From an uncultured Methylocystaceae bacterium (GTDB lineage Bacteria; Pseudomonadota; Alphaproteobacteria; Rhizobiales; Beijerinckiaceae), in assembly GCA_903870245.1 (NCBI GenBank), contig CAIQCB010000028.1, forward strand, positions 1 to 64,000: a DNA stretch of 64,000 bases, given 5' to 3'. The position numbers and the translations under genes are program-made. The notes under the pieces were generated by a model. The model ran no database searches. It was not told where the DNA came from and was given only the letters and a program-made list of their open reading frames with translations. Below are positions 18,792 through 28,124 of the stretch, piece by piece. Every line of letters starts with the position of its first letter. Within the stretch, counting starts at the first letter, position 1.

Positions 18792-19487
18792 ATGGCCGGA
18801 AAACACTCCCCCGCGAAAACCGCTGCGCCACGCCGGCGCCCCGGCGCGGCCGAGGCCAGGCGCATCGAAGAGATTTTCGCGCGCTTTTCCGCCGCAAACC
18901 CAGAGCCTAAAGGCGAGCTTTATTACACCAATCCCTTCACCCTGCTTGTCGCCGTCGTCCTCTCCGCGCAGGCGACGGACGCCGGCGTGAACAAGGCGAC
19001 GCCCGCCCTGTTCGCGCAAGCCGACACACCCGCCAGAATGGCGGCGCTGGGTGAGGATAATGTGCGCGAAGCGATCAAGACCATCGGATTGTTCCGCTCG
19101 AAGGCGAAGCATGTCGTGGCGCTGTCGCGCCTGCTGATCGAACGCCATAATGGCGTGGTGCCGCAGACCCGCGACGAGTTGACAGCCTTGCCAGGCGTGG
19201 GCCGCAAGACGGCGAATGTCGTGCTCAATATCGCCTTTCATCAGCCGACCATGGCCGTCGACACCCATATCTTCCGCCTTTCGAACCGATTGCCGCTCGC
19301 CAAAGGCAAAACCCCCGAGGCAGTGGAGGCGGGGCTGGAGGCCGTCGTGCCGCAAGCCTACCGCCTCCATGCCCATCATTGGCTGATCCTGCACGGGCGC
19401 TATATCTGCAAGGCGCGCAAACCAGCCTGCAATCGCTGCATCATCAAGGATTTGTGCCGCTACCCGGCCAAGACCGACGAAGCCTAG
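18792..19487 (+). CDS. nth: Endonuclease III
   Basis: DNA glycosylase/AP lyase that removes oxidised pyrimidines. The helix-hairpin-helix LPGVGRKTANVVLN contains the catalytic Lys, and the catalytic Asp is in MAVDTHIFRLSNR. The 4Fe-4S cluster motif C-x6-C-x2-C-x5-C is intact near the C-terminus (CKARKPACNRCIIKDLC). I chose ATG 18792 (231 residues). ATG 18738 is also in frame but would overlap the divergent DUF2244 start. Confidence 0.96.
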   Translation: MAGKHSPAKTAAPRRRPGAAEARRIEEIFARFSAANPEPKGELYYTNPFTLLVAVVLSAQATDAGVNKATPALFAQADTPARMAALGEDNVREAIKTIGLFRSKAKHVVALSRLLIERHNGVVPQTRDELTALPGVGRKTANVVLNIAFHQPTMAVDTHIFRLSNRLPLAKGKTPEAVEAGLEAVVPQAYRLHAHHWLILHGRYICKARKPACNRCIIKDLCRYPAKTDEA

Positions 19488-19503
19488 CGGCGCCGCAGGG
19501 CGA

Positions 19504-19540
19504 GCTGATAAACACAAAGACGCGCTGATGAACACAGAGA
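19504..19540. repeat. Short direct repeat before the cupin gene
   Basis: GCTGATAAACACAAAGA at 19504-19520 and GCTGATGAACACAGAGA at 19524-19540 differ at two positions. It is probably a local duplication in the leader, and no function is evident. Confidence 0.6.
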
Positions 19541-19549
19541 GGAAACAAT

Positions 19550-19993
19550 ATGAAAAAACTTGCAAGGCTCGCCGGCGCGCTGCCGCTCTTTTTCGTCAGC
19601 GCCTCACTTGCGGATGGCGCAGTGGATGTAAAAGGATTCCATGGCAAGACGCGCGCGCAGATCGTCGATTTTGGCCATCTTCCCGAGTTGAACGGCAAAT
19701 ATCAATTGCGCGTCACCGAAGTGACCATCGATCCAGACGGCTACATGAAGCCGCACCATCACCTGGGACCGGGCGTCCGCTGCATCCTCACGGGTGAACT
19801 CACCTATGTTTTTCGCGGTCAGACCACGCTCTACAAGCCCGGCGATTGCTTCACCGAGACCGGCGACGAGGCGCACGAGGCGCGAAACGCCGGCAAGTCA
19901 CCAGTGGTGCTGCATAATTCCGAACTGCTGCCGGCGTCTCTGCCCGAGGGCAAAACCTCTCTGATCCCGCTGCCGGCGGACGCGAAGAAATAG
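19550..19993 (+). CDS. Exported cupin domain protein
   Basis: A 147-residue protein with an N-terminal Sec signal (MKKLARLAGALPLFFVSASL, with cleavage likely after ADG or nearby) and one cupin barrel. Metal-binding cupin motif 1 is visible as PHHHLGPGVRCILTGELTYV and motif 2 as GDCFTETGDEAHEARN. The likely role is a small periplasmic metal-dependent binding protein or enzyme, and the substrate is unknown. Upstream, two near-identical 17-base direct repeats (19504-19520 and 19524-19540) lie directly before the ribosome binding site GAGAGG. Confidence 0.82.
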   Translation: MKKLARLAGALPLFFVSASLADGAVDVKGFHGKTRAQIVDFGHLPELNGKYQLRVTEVTIDPDGYMKPHHHLGPGVRCILTGELTYVFRGQTTLYKPGDCFTETGDEAHEARNAGKSPVVLHNSELLPASLPEGKTSLIPLPADAKK

Positions 19994-20011
19994 ACGATTC
20001 CTCCGCGGGAT

Positions 20012-20860
20012 TTATAGACTTCGCCCCAGTCGCCCGGCGAGATCGCAGATATATTGCCAGGCGACGCGCCCCGAACGCGCGCCGCGGGTGATCGACCATT
20101 CCAGCGCCTCGGCGCGAATGGTTTCCGCTGGCGCCGCCAGGTCGTAATGACGGACATAGCCGAAGATCATCGTGAGATAGTCGTCCTGGCTGCAATTATG
20201 GAAACCGATCCACAGACCGAAACGATCCGAAAGCGACACCTTCTCCTCGATCACTTCGCCCGGATCGATGGCGCTGGCGCTTTCATTCTCCATCATGTCG
20301 CGCGGCACGAGGTGACGACGGTTCGATGTGGCGTAGAAAATCACATTCTCCGGCCGCCCCTCGACGCCGCCCTCCAGCGCGCTTTTCAGCGCCTTGTAGC
20401 TGGTCTCTGGGCCATCGAAGGAGAGATCGTCGCAAAAGACGATGAAGCGTTGATTTGTCTCCGCCAGAACTCCGAGCAAACCCGGCAACGCCTCGATATC
20501 CTCGCGATGGATTTCGACCAGCTTCAACCGTCCCTCCCCGGCGAGGGCGCCGTGCACGCTTTTGACCAGCGAGGATTTGCCCATCCCCCGCGCGCCCCAG
20601 AGCAGCGCATTATTGGCGGGAAAGCCCTGAGCGAAGCGGCTGGTGTTGCCGAACAGGATATCGCGCTGACGGTCGACGCCGGCGAGCAGCGCCAGCGGGG
20701 TGCGATTGACGTGCGCGACCGGCTGGAATGTTTTGCCAGAAGCCCGCCAGACAAAGGCCTCGGCGACGGCGAAATCCGGCGCGGGCGGGGCCGGCGGGGC
20801 CAACCGCTCCAGCGCCTCGGCGATACGGATCAGATGGGTGGCGAGATCATGTTGCGACAT
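20012..20860 (-). CDS. DUF815 family AAA-type ATPase
   Basis: An ATP-binding protein of the DUF815 family, predicted soluble and of unknown role. From ATG 20860 (MSQHDLATHLIRIAEALERL) it is 282 residues. The Walker A motif is WGARGMGKSSLV near residue 95, and the Walker B-like segment is FIVFCDDLSFDG near residue 150. IFYATSNRRHLVPRDM and a sensor region follow, with the Arg-rich C-terminus GARSGRVAWQYICDLAGRLG. An upstream ATG at 20902 would add 14 residues. It is divergent from glnE, with about 90 bases between them. Confidence 0.88.
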   Translation of the reverse strand: MSQHDLATHLIRIAEALERLAPPAPPAPDFAVAEAFVWRASGKTFQPVAHVNRTPLALLAGVDRQRDILFGNTSRFAQGFPANNALLWGARGMGKSSLVKSVHGALAGEGRLKLVEIHREDIEALPGLLGVLAETNQRFIVFCDDLSFDGPETSYKALKSALEGGVEGRPENVIFYATSNRRHLVPRDMMENESASAIDPGEVIEEKVSLSDRFGLWIGFHNCSQDDYLTMIFGYVRHYDLAAPAETIRAEALEWSITRGARSGRVAWQYICDLAGRLGRSL

Positions 20861-20952
20861 TTGGTTTCCGGTCGTCAGGCTGATTTGCGGGTCATGGCGC
20901 ATTATAGGGGAAGGACAGCCTGCTTCGAACGCCCGCCGAAGGAAAAACTCTC

Positions 20953-23943
20953 TTGACGCCCGACGCCGACGCCCTCATCGACCACGCCCGCGTGTTGATC
21001 GACCCGGCCCATCGCGAACAGGCCGAGCGAGCGCTGGACCGGGCGCTCGAAAAGGATGCGGCGGCGGACGGCGCGCTGGCTGCGCTTTTTTACGCGCGCC
21101 CGAAAGCGCGGGATCTCGTCTTCGGCGTTTTCGGCTCCTCGACCTATCTCGCCGATCTCGGCGCCCGCGATCCCGCCCGCCTCGCCCGCGCTCTCGCCAG
21201 CGAGCCGGCGACGCGGATCGAACAACTCATCGCGGCAACGAAAGAATTCGTCACCGACGACGAAGCCGAGTTGATGCGCCAGTTACGCCGTATCAAACAG
21301 GAGGCGGCGCTGGTGATCGCGCTCTCCGACCTGTCGAAAGTCTGGGAAACGCTCAAGGCGACCGCTGCGCTGACGCGCATCGCCGACGCGACGCTTTCAG
21401 CGGCGATCCGTTTCACGCTGCGCGAGGCGGCGGCGCGCGGCAAGATCGAACTCGCCGACCAGCGGGATCCCGAGCGCGGCTCGGGCTGGATTTTCCTTGG
21501 CATGGGCAAGGGTGGGGCCTGTGAGCTGAATTATTCCTCCGACATCGATCTGATCGTCTTCTTCGATCGGGATCGCGCCCGCCTGACCGATCCGATGGAG
21601 TCCGTCGATTTTTTCGTGCGGATGACCAAACGCGTCGTCAAGATCATGAGCGAACACACCGACGAAGGTTATGTGTTTCGCACCGATCTGCGTCTGCGGC
21701 CTGATCCAGGCGCAACCCCGATCGCCATCCCGCTCACCGCCGCGCTGAGCTATTACGAAAGCATGGGCCAAAACTGGGAGCGCGCCGCCTACATCAAGGC
21801 GCGCCCCGTAGCCGGCGACATTTACGCCGGCGAACAGTTCCTCAAGGAGCTATCGCCTTTCATCTGGCGCAAATATTTCGATTTCGCCGCCATCGCGGAT
21901 GTGCATTCCATCAAGCGGCAAATCCATGCGCACAAGGGTCACGGAAAGATCGCCGTGCTCGGACATAACATCAAACTTGGCCGCGGCGGCATACGCGAAA
22001 TCGAATTCTTCACCCAGACCCAGCAACTCATCACCGGCGGACGCGACCCGCGCCTGCGTGGCCGCGAGACGCTGGCGATGCTCGACCAGCTGGTCGAAAG
22101 CGGGTGGGTTGAGGCGTCGGCGCGCGACGAATTGCGCGAAGCCTACCTTTTTCTGCGCGATGTCGAACATCGCATCCAGATGGTCGCTGACGAACAAAAA
22201 CATAGCCTGCCGGATACGCCAGAAGGCGTCGCCAATATCGGGCGCATGATGGGTTTCGCGGGTTACGAGGATTTCGCCGAAGCGCTGACCCGGCGTCTGG
22301 AGATCGTGCAGGGTCACTATGCACGGCTGTTCGAGGCTGCGCCGGAACTGACGACGGCGACCGGCAACCTGGTCTTCACCGGCGACGAGGACGACCCCGG
22401 GACCCTTGAGACCCTTTCGCGCATGGGCTACGCCAGCCCCAAAACTGTAACCGAAACCATTCGCGGCTGGCATTTCGGCCGCTACGCTGCAACCCGTTCG
22501 ACCGTGGCGCGCGAGCGCCTCACGGAACTGACCCCGGCGCTGCTCGAAGCCCTGGCGCGCACCGAGAGCGCCGACAAAGCGTTTCTGGCGTTCGACAAGC
22601 TTCTCGGTCGTCTGCCGGCGGGAGTGCAGCTCTTTTCCCTGCTGGCGTCGCAACCGCGCCTTCTCGATTTGCTGGCTTCGATCATGGGCGCCGCACCGAA
22701 GCTTGCGGAAACCATCTCGCGGCGGCCGCGCGTCGTGGGGGCCTTGCTGGAGCCGGGTTTTTACGAAGCGGCGCCCGGCGCCGAAGATTTGCGTCAACGG
22801 CTCTGCGCGCAACTGGCGGAGTCGATCTCCTATGAAGACGCGCTGGATCGCGCGCGGATCTTCGGGCAGGAGCAGAAATTTCTGATCGGCGTGCGGGTGC
22901 TGACCGGTTCGCTGTCGGTGGCGGAAGTCGGAACCGCCTACAGCCGCCTCGCCGAAACGCTCATCACCGGACTATTCGATCGCGTGCGGGTCGAGTTCGA
23001 GCGCGCGCATGGCCGCATTGAAGGCGGCGAGGCGGCGATAGTCGCCATGGGCAAACTGGGCGGCCGCGAGATGACCGCAGCCTCCGATCTCGATCTTATG
23101 CTGCTTTACGACGCCGATCCGCTTGCGGAGTCGACCGGCGGCGAGCGTTCGCTCTCCACGGCGCAATATTATGCGCGCCTGACGCAGCGGCTGATCACAG
23201 CCCTCTCGGCGCCTACGTCCGAAGGACTGCTTTACGAAACCGATTTCCGATTAAGGCCATCGGGCAACAAGGGACCCATCGCAGTCAGTCTGGCGAGCTT
23301 CATCGATTATCAGGCGACCGAGGCCTGGACCTGGGAGCACATGGCGCTGACCCGCGCCAGGGTCATCACGGCGACGGCGGCGCTTGCAGAGCGCGTCGAA
23401 AGCGCGATCCGGGTTGCGCTGACACAACCCCGCGATCCGCAAAAGCTGAGAGACGACGCGCTGTCCATGCGACGACGTCTGGAGCAGGAAAAAGGTTCGA
23501 CCAATCCCTGGGATGTAAAGCATGTCGCCGGCGGGCTCGTCGACATCGAATTTCTGGCGCAGTATCTGATGCTGCGCGACGGCCCTGCGCGACCGGAGAT
23601 TTTCTCGGCCACGACGCCGATAGCGCTGACAAGGCTGCGAGACGCCGGCGTGCTCGATCCCGGCGCAGCGGAAACTCTTATCGCCGCTTCGGCGCTTTAT
23701 CAGGGTCTGACGCAACTCATGCGCCTCGCCATTGACGACGCTTTCCGCCCGGCTGATGCGACGCGCGGCATCGTCGACCTTCTGCGACGAGTCGGCGACG
23801 CTCCGGACTTATCGAGCCTTGAGGCGCTGTTGCGCGAAACCGAGAAAAACACCCGCGAGGTCTTCATCCGTATTGTTGGCCCGCTGCCAGTGGGAGTCCC
23901 GGGCGATAGCGGGGAGTTGTCAGCCGGCGCACGGCCAGCTTAA
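20953..23943 (+). CDS. glnE: Glutamine synthetase adenylyltransferase/deadenylyltransferase
   Basis: Controls glutamine synthetase by attaching and removing AMP in response to PII and glutamine. The 996-residue protein has two nucleotidyltransferase domains. The N-terminal deadenylylating domain carries GMGKGGACELNYSSDIDLIVFF near residue 185. The C-terminal adenylylating domain carries AMGKLGGREMTAASDLDLMLLYD near residue 700. Both show the GxxxLxxxSDxDL signature. The start is TTG at 20953, preceded by AAGGA at a suitable distance, and no better ATG is present. It is divergent from the DUF815 ATPase gene. Confidence 0.96.
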   Translation: MTPDADALIDHARVLIDPAHREQAERALDRALEKDAAADGALAALFYARPKARDLVFGVFGSSTYLADLGARDPARLARALASEPATRIEQLIAATKEFVTDDEAELMRQLRRIKQEAALVIALSDLSKVWETLKATAALTRIADATLSAAIRFTLREAAARGKIELADQRDPERGSGWIFLGMGKGGACELNYSSDIDLIVFFDRDRARLTDPMESVDFFVRMTKRVVKIMSEHTDEGYVFRTDLRLRPDPGATPIAIPLTAALSYYESMGQNWERAAYIKARPVAGDIYAGEQFLKELSPFIWRKYFDFAAIADVHSIKRQIHAHKGHGKIAVLGHNIKLGRGGIREIEFFTQTQQLITGGRDPRLRGRETLAMLDQLVESGWVEASARDELREAYLFLRDVEHRIQMVADEQKHSLPDTPEGVANIGRMMGFAGYEDFAEALTRRLEIVQGHYARLFEAAPELTTATGNLVFTGDEDDPGTLETLSRMGYASPKTVTETIRGWHFGRYAATRSTVARERLTELTPALLEALARTESADKAFLAFDKLLGRLPAGVQLFSLLASQPRLLDLLASIMGAAPKLAETISRRPRVVGALLEPGFYEAAPGAEDLRQRLCAQLAESISYEDALDRARIFGQEQKFLIGVRVLTGSLSVAEVGTAYSRLAETLITGLFDRVRVEFERAHGRIEGGEAAIVAMGKLGGREMTAASDLDLMLLYDADPLAESTGGERSLSTAQYYARLTQRLITALSAPTSEGLLYETDFRLRPSGNKGPIAVSLASFIDYQATEAWTWEHMALTRARVITATAALAERVESAIRVALTQPRDPQKLRDDALSMRRRLEQEKGSTNPWDVKHVAGGLVDIEFLAQYLMLRDGPARPEIFSATTPIALTRLRDAGVLDPGAAETLIAASALYQGLTQLMRLAIDDAFRPADATRGIVDLLRRVGDAPDLSSLEALLRETEKNTREVFIRIVGPLPVGVPGDSGELSAGARPA

Positions 23944-24033
23944 AAACATCATGACCTTCCGGCAACGTCGCCTTGTGACAGCGGCGTTCCCCGCCTATCT
24001 GGGGTGTTCCGCCCCGCTTTCTGGAGCCTGTTC

Positions 24034-24903
24034 ATGTTGAAGATTGAAAATAATGCGCGTTCCGCGACCCGTGCGGCGCTGGGCGCGATCGGTTTAGCCG
24101 CCCTGCTTGCGGCGAGTGCAGCGCCCGCGCAGGCCAAGGTTCTCGCCAAGGTCAATGGCGTTGAAATTACCGAAGAGGACGTCAAACTGGCTACGGACGA
24201 CCTCGGTCCCGGCATACCGCGCCAGCTTGAGGGCAAAGCCCGCGACTCCTACGTCCTCGATTTTCTGATCGACGAGCAACTGGTGGTGCAGAAAGCGCAG
24301 GCCGACAAGCTCGCCGAAACTCCGGAATTCGCAAAAAAGCTCGCCTATCTTCGCGACAAGGCATTGATGGAAACGCTGCTTGGCAATGTCGCCAAAGCGG
24401 CCACGACCGACGCGGCGATTAAGCAGACGTACGACGAAGCGGCGAAAAACCAGAAGTCGGAAACGGAATATCACGCTCATCACCTGCTTGTTCCTACCGA
24501 GGAGGAAGCCAAAAAAGCGCTGGCTCGAATCAAGAGCGGCGAGGATTTCGGCAAGGTCGCCGACGAAGTCTCCAAGGACCCCGGCTCTAAGGGCGGCGAT
24601 CTCGGCTGGTTCACCAAGGACCGCATGGTGCCGGAATTCGGCGATGCGGCGGCGAAGCTGCAACCGGGTCAGCTCTCGGAGCCGGTTAAATCCCAGTTCG
24701 GCTGGCACATCATCAAACTCGACGAAACGCGACCAAAAACATTCCCGCCGCTCGATCAGATCAAGGATCAAGTGGCTCGCTACGTCGTGCAAAAAGCGCA
24801 GAGCGAACTCGTGATAAAATTGCGCGATAGCGCCAAGGTCGAGCGCGCCGATTCGCCGCCGGCCGCCGCTGGCGCCGAGAAATCGGACGAAAAAAAGAAG
24901 TAA
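24034..24903 (+). CDS. Periplasmic peptidyl-prolyl isomerase (parvulin/PpiC type)
   Basis: An exported foldase of the PpiC/SurA kind. From ATG 24034, which follows GGAG, it is 289 residues with a signal peptide ending in AASAAPAQA. A chaperone-like N-terminal segment is VNGVEITEEDVKLATDDLG, and a full parvulin domain lies at about residues 145-245, with YHAHHLLVPTEEEA, FGKVADEVSKDPGSKGGDLG and QFGWHIIKLDE. The C-terminal tail is Lys-rich. It probably folds or protects outer-membrane or secreted proteins. Confidence 0.92.
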   Translation: MLKIENNARSATRAALGAIGLAALLAASAAPAQAKVLAKVNGVEITEEDVKLATDDLGPGIPRQLEGKARDSYVLDFLIDEQLVVQKAQADKLAETPEFAKKLAYLRDKALMETLLGNVAKAATTDAAIKQTYDEAAKNQKSETEYHAHHLLVPTEEEAKKALARIKSGEDFGKVADEVSKDPGSKGGDLGWFTKDRMVPEFGDAAAKLQPGQLSEPVKSQFGWHIIKLDETRPKTFPPLDQIKDQVARYVVQKAQSELVIKLRDSAKVERADSPPAAAGAEKSDEKKK

Positions 24904-24910
24904 GCGCTGT

Positions 24911-24935
24911 CGCCGGCGCTCAACTGGCGCCGGCG
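24911..24935. terminator. GC-rich hairpin after the parvulin gene
   Basis: CGCCGGCGC-TCAACTG-GCGCCGGCG forms a 9-bp perfect stem eight bases after the stop codon. There is no U-run (TCATCTCTCC follows), so it may terminate weakly or stabilise the 3' end. Confidence 0.5.
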
Positions 24936-25045
24936 TCATCTCTCCGTAACAGTATTTTCTGAAAACTGGCGAAGACGATGGAGACCGAGATCTCCGTCCC
25001 GCCGAGTGTGTGCGCCGGCAAATTACAACAATAAGGATTTCGCCG

Positions 25046-26293
25046 ATGGCTCATAACGCCCTGCTCTCCCCGCTTGCGCCGAAAAAGACGCCCGATGTTC
25101 CCCCGCTGGACGGGGTGCGCTTTGCCGCCGGAATGGCCGGTGTACGATACGCCGGCCGCACTGATGTGATGCTGGCGTTGATGGACGAAGGCGCTACGGT
25201 CGCTGGCGTATTCACAAAATCGAAATGCCCCTCGGCGCCGGTCGACTGGTGCCGCGCCAAACTCAAGAGCGGCAAGGCGCGTGTGCTGCTGGTCAATTCC
25301 GGAAACGCCAACGCTTTTACCGGCAAGATCGGCGCTCAGGCGGTTAAACTGTCGGCCCAACTGGCGGCCAAAGCGGCGCATGTCAATGAAAAGCAGGTGT
25401 TTCTTGCCTCCACCGGCGTGATTGGCGAACCGCTTGACGCTACGAAATTCGATGGCGTGCTCGACACCCTCGTCAGCAGCGCACGGCCCGACGCCTGGCT
25501 TGACGCAGCACAGGCGATCATGACCACCGACACTTTTCCAAAGCTCGCTACCCGCAAGACCTCAATTGATGGCGTTGAAGTGACGATCAGCGGCATCGCC
25601 AAGGGCGCCGGGATGATTGCGCCCGACATGGCGACGATGCTGTCCTTTGTCTTCACAGACGCGGCAATTGGCGCTGATGCCTTGCAGGCTATGCTGTCGA
25701 AAGCGGTTCAGGTTTCATTCAACGCCATCACGGTCGATAGCGACACCTCGACCTCAGATACTTTGATGCTCTTCGCCACCGGCGCAGCAAGAAAGCGCGG
25801 AGCGCCGAAAATCGATAAGGCCGCCGACCGACGCCTGCTCGATTTCAAACGCGCCCTGTCAGAAATACTGCTCGATCTGGCCCAACAAGTTGTGAAAGAC
25901 GGCGAAGGCGCGCGCAAATTTGTCGAAGTGACGGTGACTGGCGCAGAAAACGCAAAAGCGGCGAAACGTATTGCGCTCTCTATCGCTAATTCGCCTCTGG
26001 TGAAAACAGCAATCGCCGGCGAGGACGCAAATTGGGGACGCGTCGTGATGGCCGTCGGCAAGTCGGGCGAAAAAGCCGATCGCGACAAACTCTCGATCTG
26101 GTTTGGCGGCGTCCGCGTCGCGCATCAGGGCCTGCGCGACCCTGCATACAATGAAACGGAGGTTTCGCAGATCATGAAGCGCGAGGAGATCGTCATCAAC
26201 GCAGACATCGGAATCGGGTCTGGCGCCGCGACGGTATGGACCTGCGACCTCACGAAGGAATATGTCGCGATCAATGGCGACTATCGAAGCTAG
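25046..26293 (+). CDS. argJ: Bifunctional glutamate N-acetyltransferase / amino-acid N-acetyltransferase
   Basis: Recycles the acetyl group from N-acetylornithine to glutamate and can start arginine synthesis. From ATG 25046, which follows AAGGA, it is 415 residues. The self-cleavage site is in [20 protein letters not shown], where the Thr of MATML becomes the nucleophile of the beta chain. Other family segments are [12 protein letters not shown] near residue 85, [12 protein letters not shown] near 120 and [21 protein letters not shown] near 330. Confidence 0.97.
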   Translation: MAHNALLSPLAPKKTPDVPPLDGVRFAAGMAGVRYAGRTDVMLALMDEGATVAGVFTKSKCPSAPVDWCRAKLKSGKARVLLVNSGNANAFTGKIGAQAVKLSAQLAAKAAHVNEKQVFLASTGVIGEPLDATKFDGVLDTLVSSARPDAWLDAAQAIMTTDTFPKLATRKTSIDGVEVTISGIAKGAGMIAPDMATMLSFVFTDAAIGADALQAMLSKAVQVSFNAITVDSDTSTSDTLMLFATGAARKRGAPKIDKAADRRLLDFKRALSEILLDLAQQVVKDGEGARKFVEVTVTGAENAKAAKRIALSIANSPLVKTAIAGEDANWGRVVMAVGKSGEKADRDKLSIWFGGVRVAHQGLRDPAYNETEVSQIMKREEIVINADIGIGSGAATVWTCDLTKEYVAINGDYRS

Positions 26294-26362
26294 TTGCATT
26301 GTGGCGATGATACGCTCTTTGACGCAATTTGATCGCTCGACAACCGCAGACCAAAGCTTGTC

Positions 26363-26850
26363 CTAATTCTTGCTCCCGGTCCCGCGATGAATGTCGTGAT
26401 TTTTGACGAGAGACGTCATGCCTCTGGTCCAGGACAAATCTGGATTCCCTCTTATATCGACGCTTAGAGCGAGCAAAATTTTCCGCTCGGGAACATCAAT
26501 CATATATAAATTTATGTTGAGAATGAGAGTGGAGATCTTTTTGAACGACGATCCATGCGCTGATGTCGGCGCCTGATGCAACCCTATCATCGATTTCAAA
26601 TCCCCCACAATCGCCAACAGCCAGGCCTGTACTGATTTTGGATTGAATTTCAGCTGAGGCGGGGATGAAGGGAATGTCACCTATCGTCTCCAGTTGCGAT
26701 TAAAAAAATATCTTCTATCGCATGCATGCGCGTCCGCGCCGCATTTGTTTTGGATTCCTGCGCTTCAAGATCATTCTGAAATTTCGCGCCGAGAAACAAT
26801 AATTTTCGTGGTTCAAGATGCGAGGAATCTGCTGCCGCAACGGCTCCTCC
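26363..26850 (-). pseudogene. Frameshifted DUF2380-family gene (decayed)
   Basis: Three pieces of one protein can be read in order on the minus strand, but in different frames. The N-terminal piece (about 26847-26680) has RKLLFLGAKFQNDLEAQESK and ARTRMHAIEDIFL. The middle piece (about 26690-26540) has ETIGDIPFIPASAEIQSKIS, GLAVGDCGGFEIDDRVASGA and DISAWIVVQK. The C-terminal piece (about 26540-26366) has KISTLILNINLYMIDVPERK, SVDIRGNPDLSWTRG and MTSLVKN. The second break falls in an AAAAAG run. Together they match my memory of the DUF2380 pattern, a family of exported proteins I associate with methylotrophs. Intact genes carry a signal peptide, which is not clear here. No clear gene occupies the rest of 26294-27129. 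Confidence 0.6.
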
Positions 26851-27129
26851 CGTTGGAAAATGAACAAAACAAGCGCGTCGCCACGACGATGATGGGGCAC
26901 GCAAGAAAGCGATGTCCCGCAGGAGACTGTATGAAGGATTGGGCGTGTGTGACGGGTTCGGAAAGTGGACGAGTTTTGTATTCGACATCCCTGCCCGGGG
27001 CAGTGGTCGATTTAGTATCTGGACCGAAAATACTCTTATGGATCGCCGCCATGGCGGAAAAAGCTTTTGAAGGAAATAGAATTTCCCGCCGTTGAATCGA
27101 ATCTGCGCAAGGAGAGAGCGATCGATATG

Positions 27130-27155
27130 AAAAACCCGGCGAAACGCCGGGTTTT
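27130..27155 (-). terminator. Rho-independent terminator of the HdeA/HdeB-like pair
   Basis: AAAACCCGGCG-TTT-CGCCGGGTTTT on the minus strand forms an 11-bp stem with a three-base loop, with the U-run continuing to five T. It begins four bases after the stop codon of the downstream HdeA/HdeB-like gene. Confidence 0.88.
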
Positions 27156-27159
27156 CCGA

Positions 27160-27465
27160 TTATCGGGCGTTTTTCTGAATCGCGTCCATCAACTTCGATT
27201 TCGGCAGCTTTTTGCAGTAACGCGCGATCTTTTCAGAGTTACGCTTGACATATTTTGAGTCGATCACCGTCAGGTTCTTCGTAGACATCCAGAAGCCGCG
27301 CATCCAGTTGCCAATGAAATCCTGGGTCTCAGCGTCGTATCCCGCGAAATCCTTACAGGTGATGTCGGACATCTCAATGGTGACCTGAGCCGCGACGGGC
27401 GACGCGCCGGGGAGAGCGAGGGCGAGCGCAATGGCGAAGCCGGCGAGTGTGATTTTTTTTGTCAT
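27160..27465 (-). CDS. HdeA/HdeB-like periplasmic protein (second of a pair)
   Basis: A small exported protein resembling the acid-stress chaperone HdeA/HdeB family, which protects periplasmic proteins at low pH. The signal is MTKKITLAGFAIALALALPG with cleavage near VAAQ. The mature part starts VTIEMSDITCKDFAGYDAET and has a second Cys in KIARYCKKLPKSKL, so it keeps the single disulfide pair expected of the family. ATG 27465 is chosen because GGAGG lies ten bases upstream. ATG 27474 would sit one base after it. A terminator follows immediately. Confidence 0.75.
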   Translation of the reverse strand: MTKKITLAGFAIALALALPGASPVAAQVTIEMSDITCKDFAGYDAETQDFIGNWMRGFWMSTKNLTVIDSKYVKRNSEKIARYCKKLPKSKLMDAIQKNAR

Positions 27466-27483
27466 GATACACATGCCTCCAGC

Positions 27484-27780
27484 TTACTTCTGCCCAACGG
27501 CGCGATCGACCGCCGCCATGATCGAGGCGGACGGATTGAACTTGCACCAGCTCATCACGCTCACCGTATTCTTGCGAAACAATCCAAGATCGATGAAGGT
27601 GCGGCCCGCTTTCTGGGCGAACCAGCCGCTCAAAAACGCGCCGAAATCCGATTGATCCTCCGGCGGCATCGCCATCACTTCGCCGCAGGTGACCTTGCTC
27701 ATATCGATCTTGACCTGCGCCTGCGACAGCGATGGCAGGCACACGCTGGCCAGCGCCAGCGCAATGAGTAATTTCTTCAT
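27484..27780 (-). CDS. HdeA/HdeB-like periplasmic protein (first of a pair)
   Basis: 98 residues with the signal peptide MKKLLIALALASVCLPSLSQ and a mature start at QVKIDMSKVTCGEVMAMPPE, clearly related to the next gene (VTIEMSDITCKDF). The second Cys is in SVMSWCKFNPSASIM. ATG 27780 is preceded by GGGAGGAGAACGC, and the longer reading frame to 27852 lacks coding character. The two genes are probably one transcript from a promoter above 27780 and look like an old tandem duplication. Confidence 0.75.
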   Translation of the reverse strand: MKKLLIALALASVCLPSLSQAQVKIDMSKVTCGEVMAMPPEDQSDFGAFLSGWFAQKAGRTFIDLGLFRKNTVSVMSWCKFNPSASIMAAVDRAVGQK

Positions 27781-28124
27781 GCGTTCTCCTCCCAATCCAT
27801 CGCCCGCCGTCCGGACCCGTTTGCCGCAAGCCCCCGCGATGCGCGGGTTCATACGACGATCATCGAGGCTGGCGGAACGCTTGCGACATGCAAAGAAGAT
27901 GATGTCTGGACGCTCATGACATGGCGCCTATGCCTCGAAGGCCGTGCGTTGGCGATCCCGGCTCCTGTGACACGCCTTGGCTCGAATGGCAACTTTCCCG
28001 ACGTTCGGAAAAAAGTCGGCTTTGTGCCGATCAAACCTCCTCATCTCAGAGCTCTGGCGAAAAAAACTCCTAAAAGCATTGCCGCATACATGTCGAAGAA
28101 GATGAAATCTGGTAAGATCAGCGC

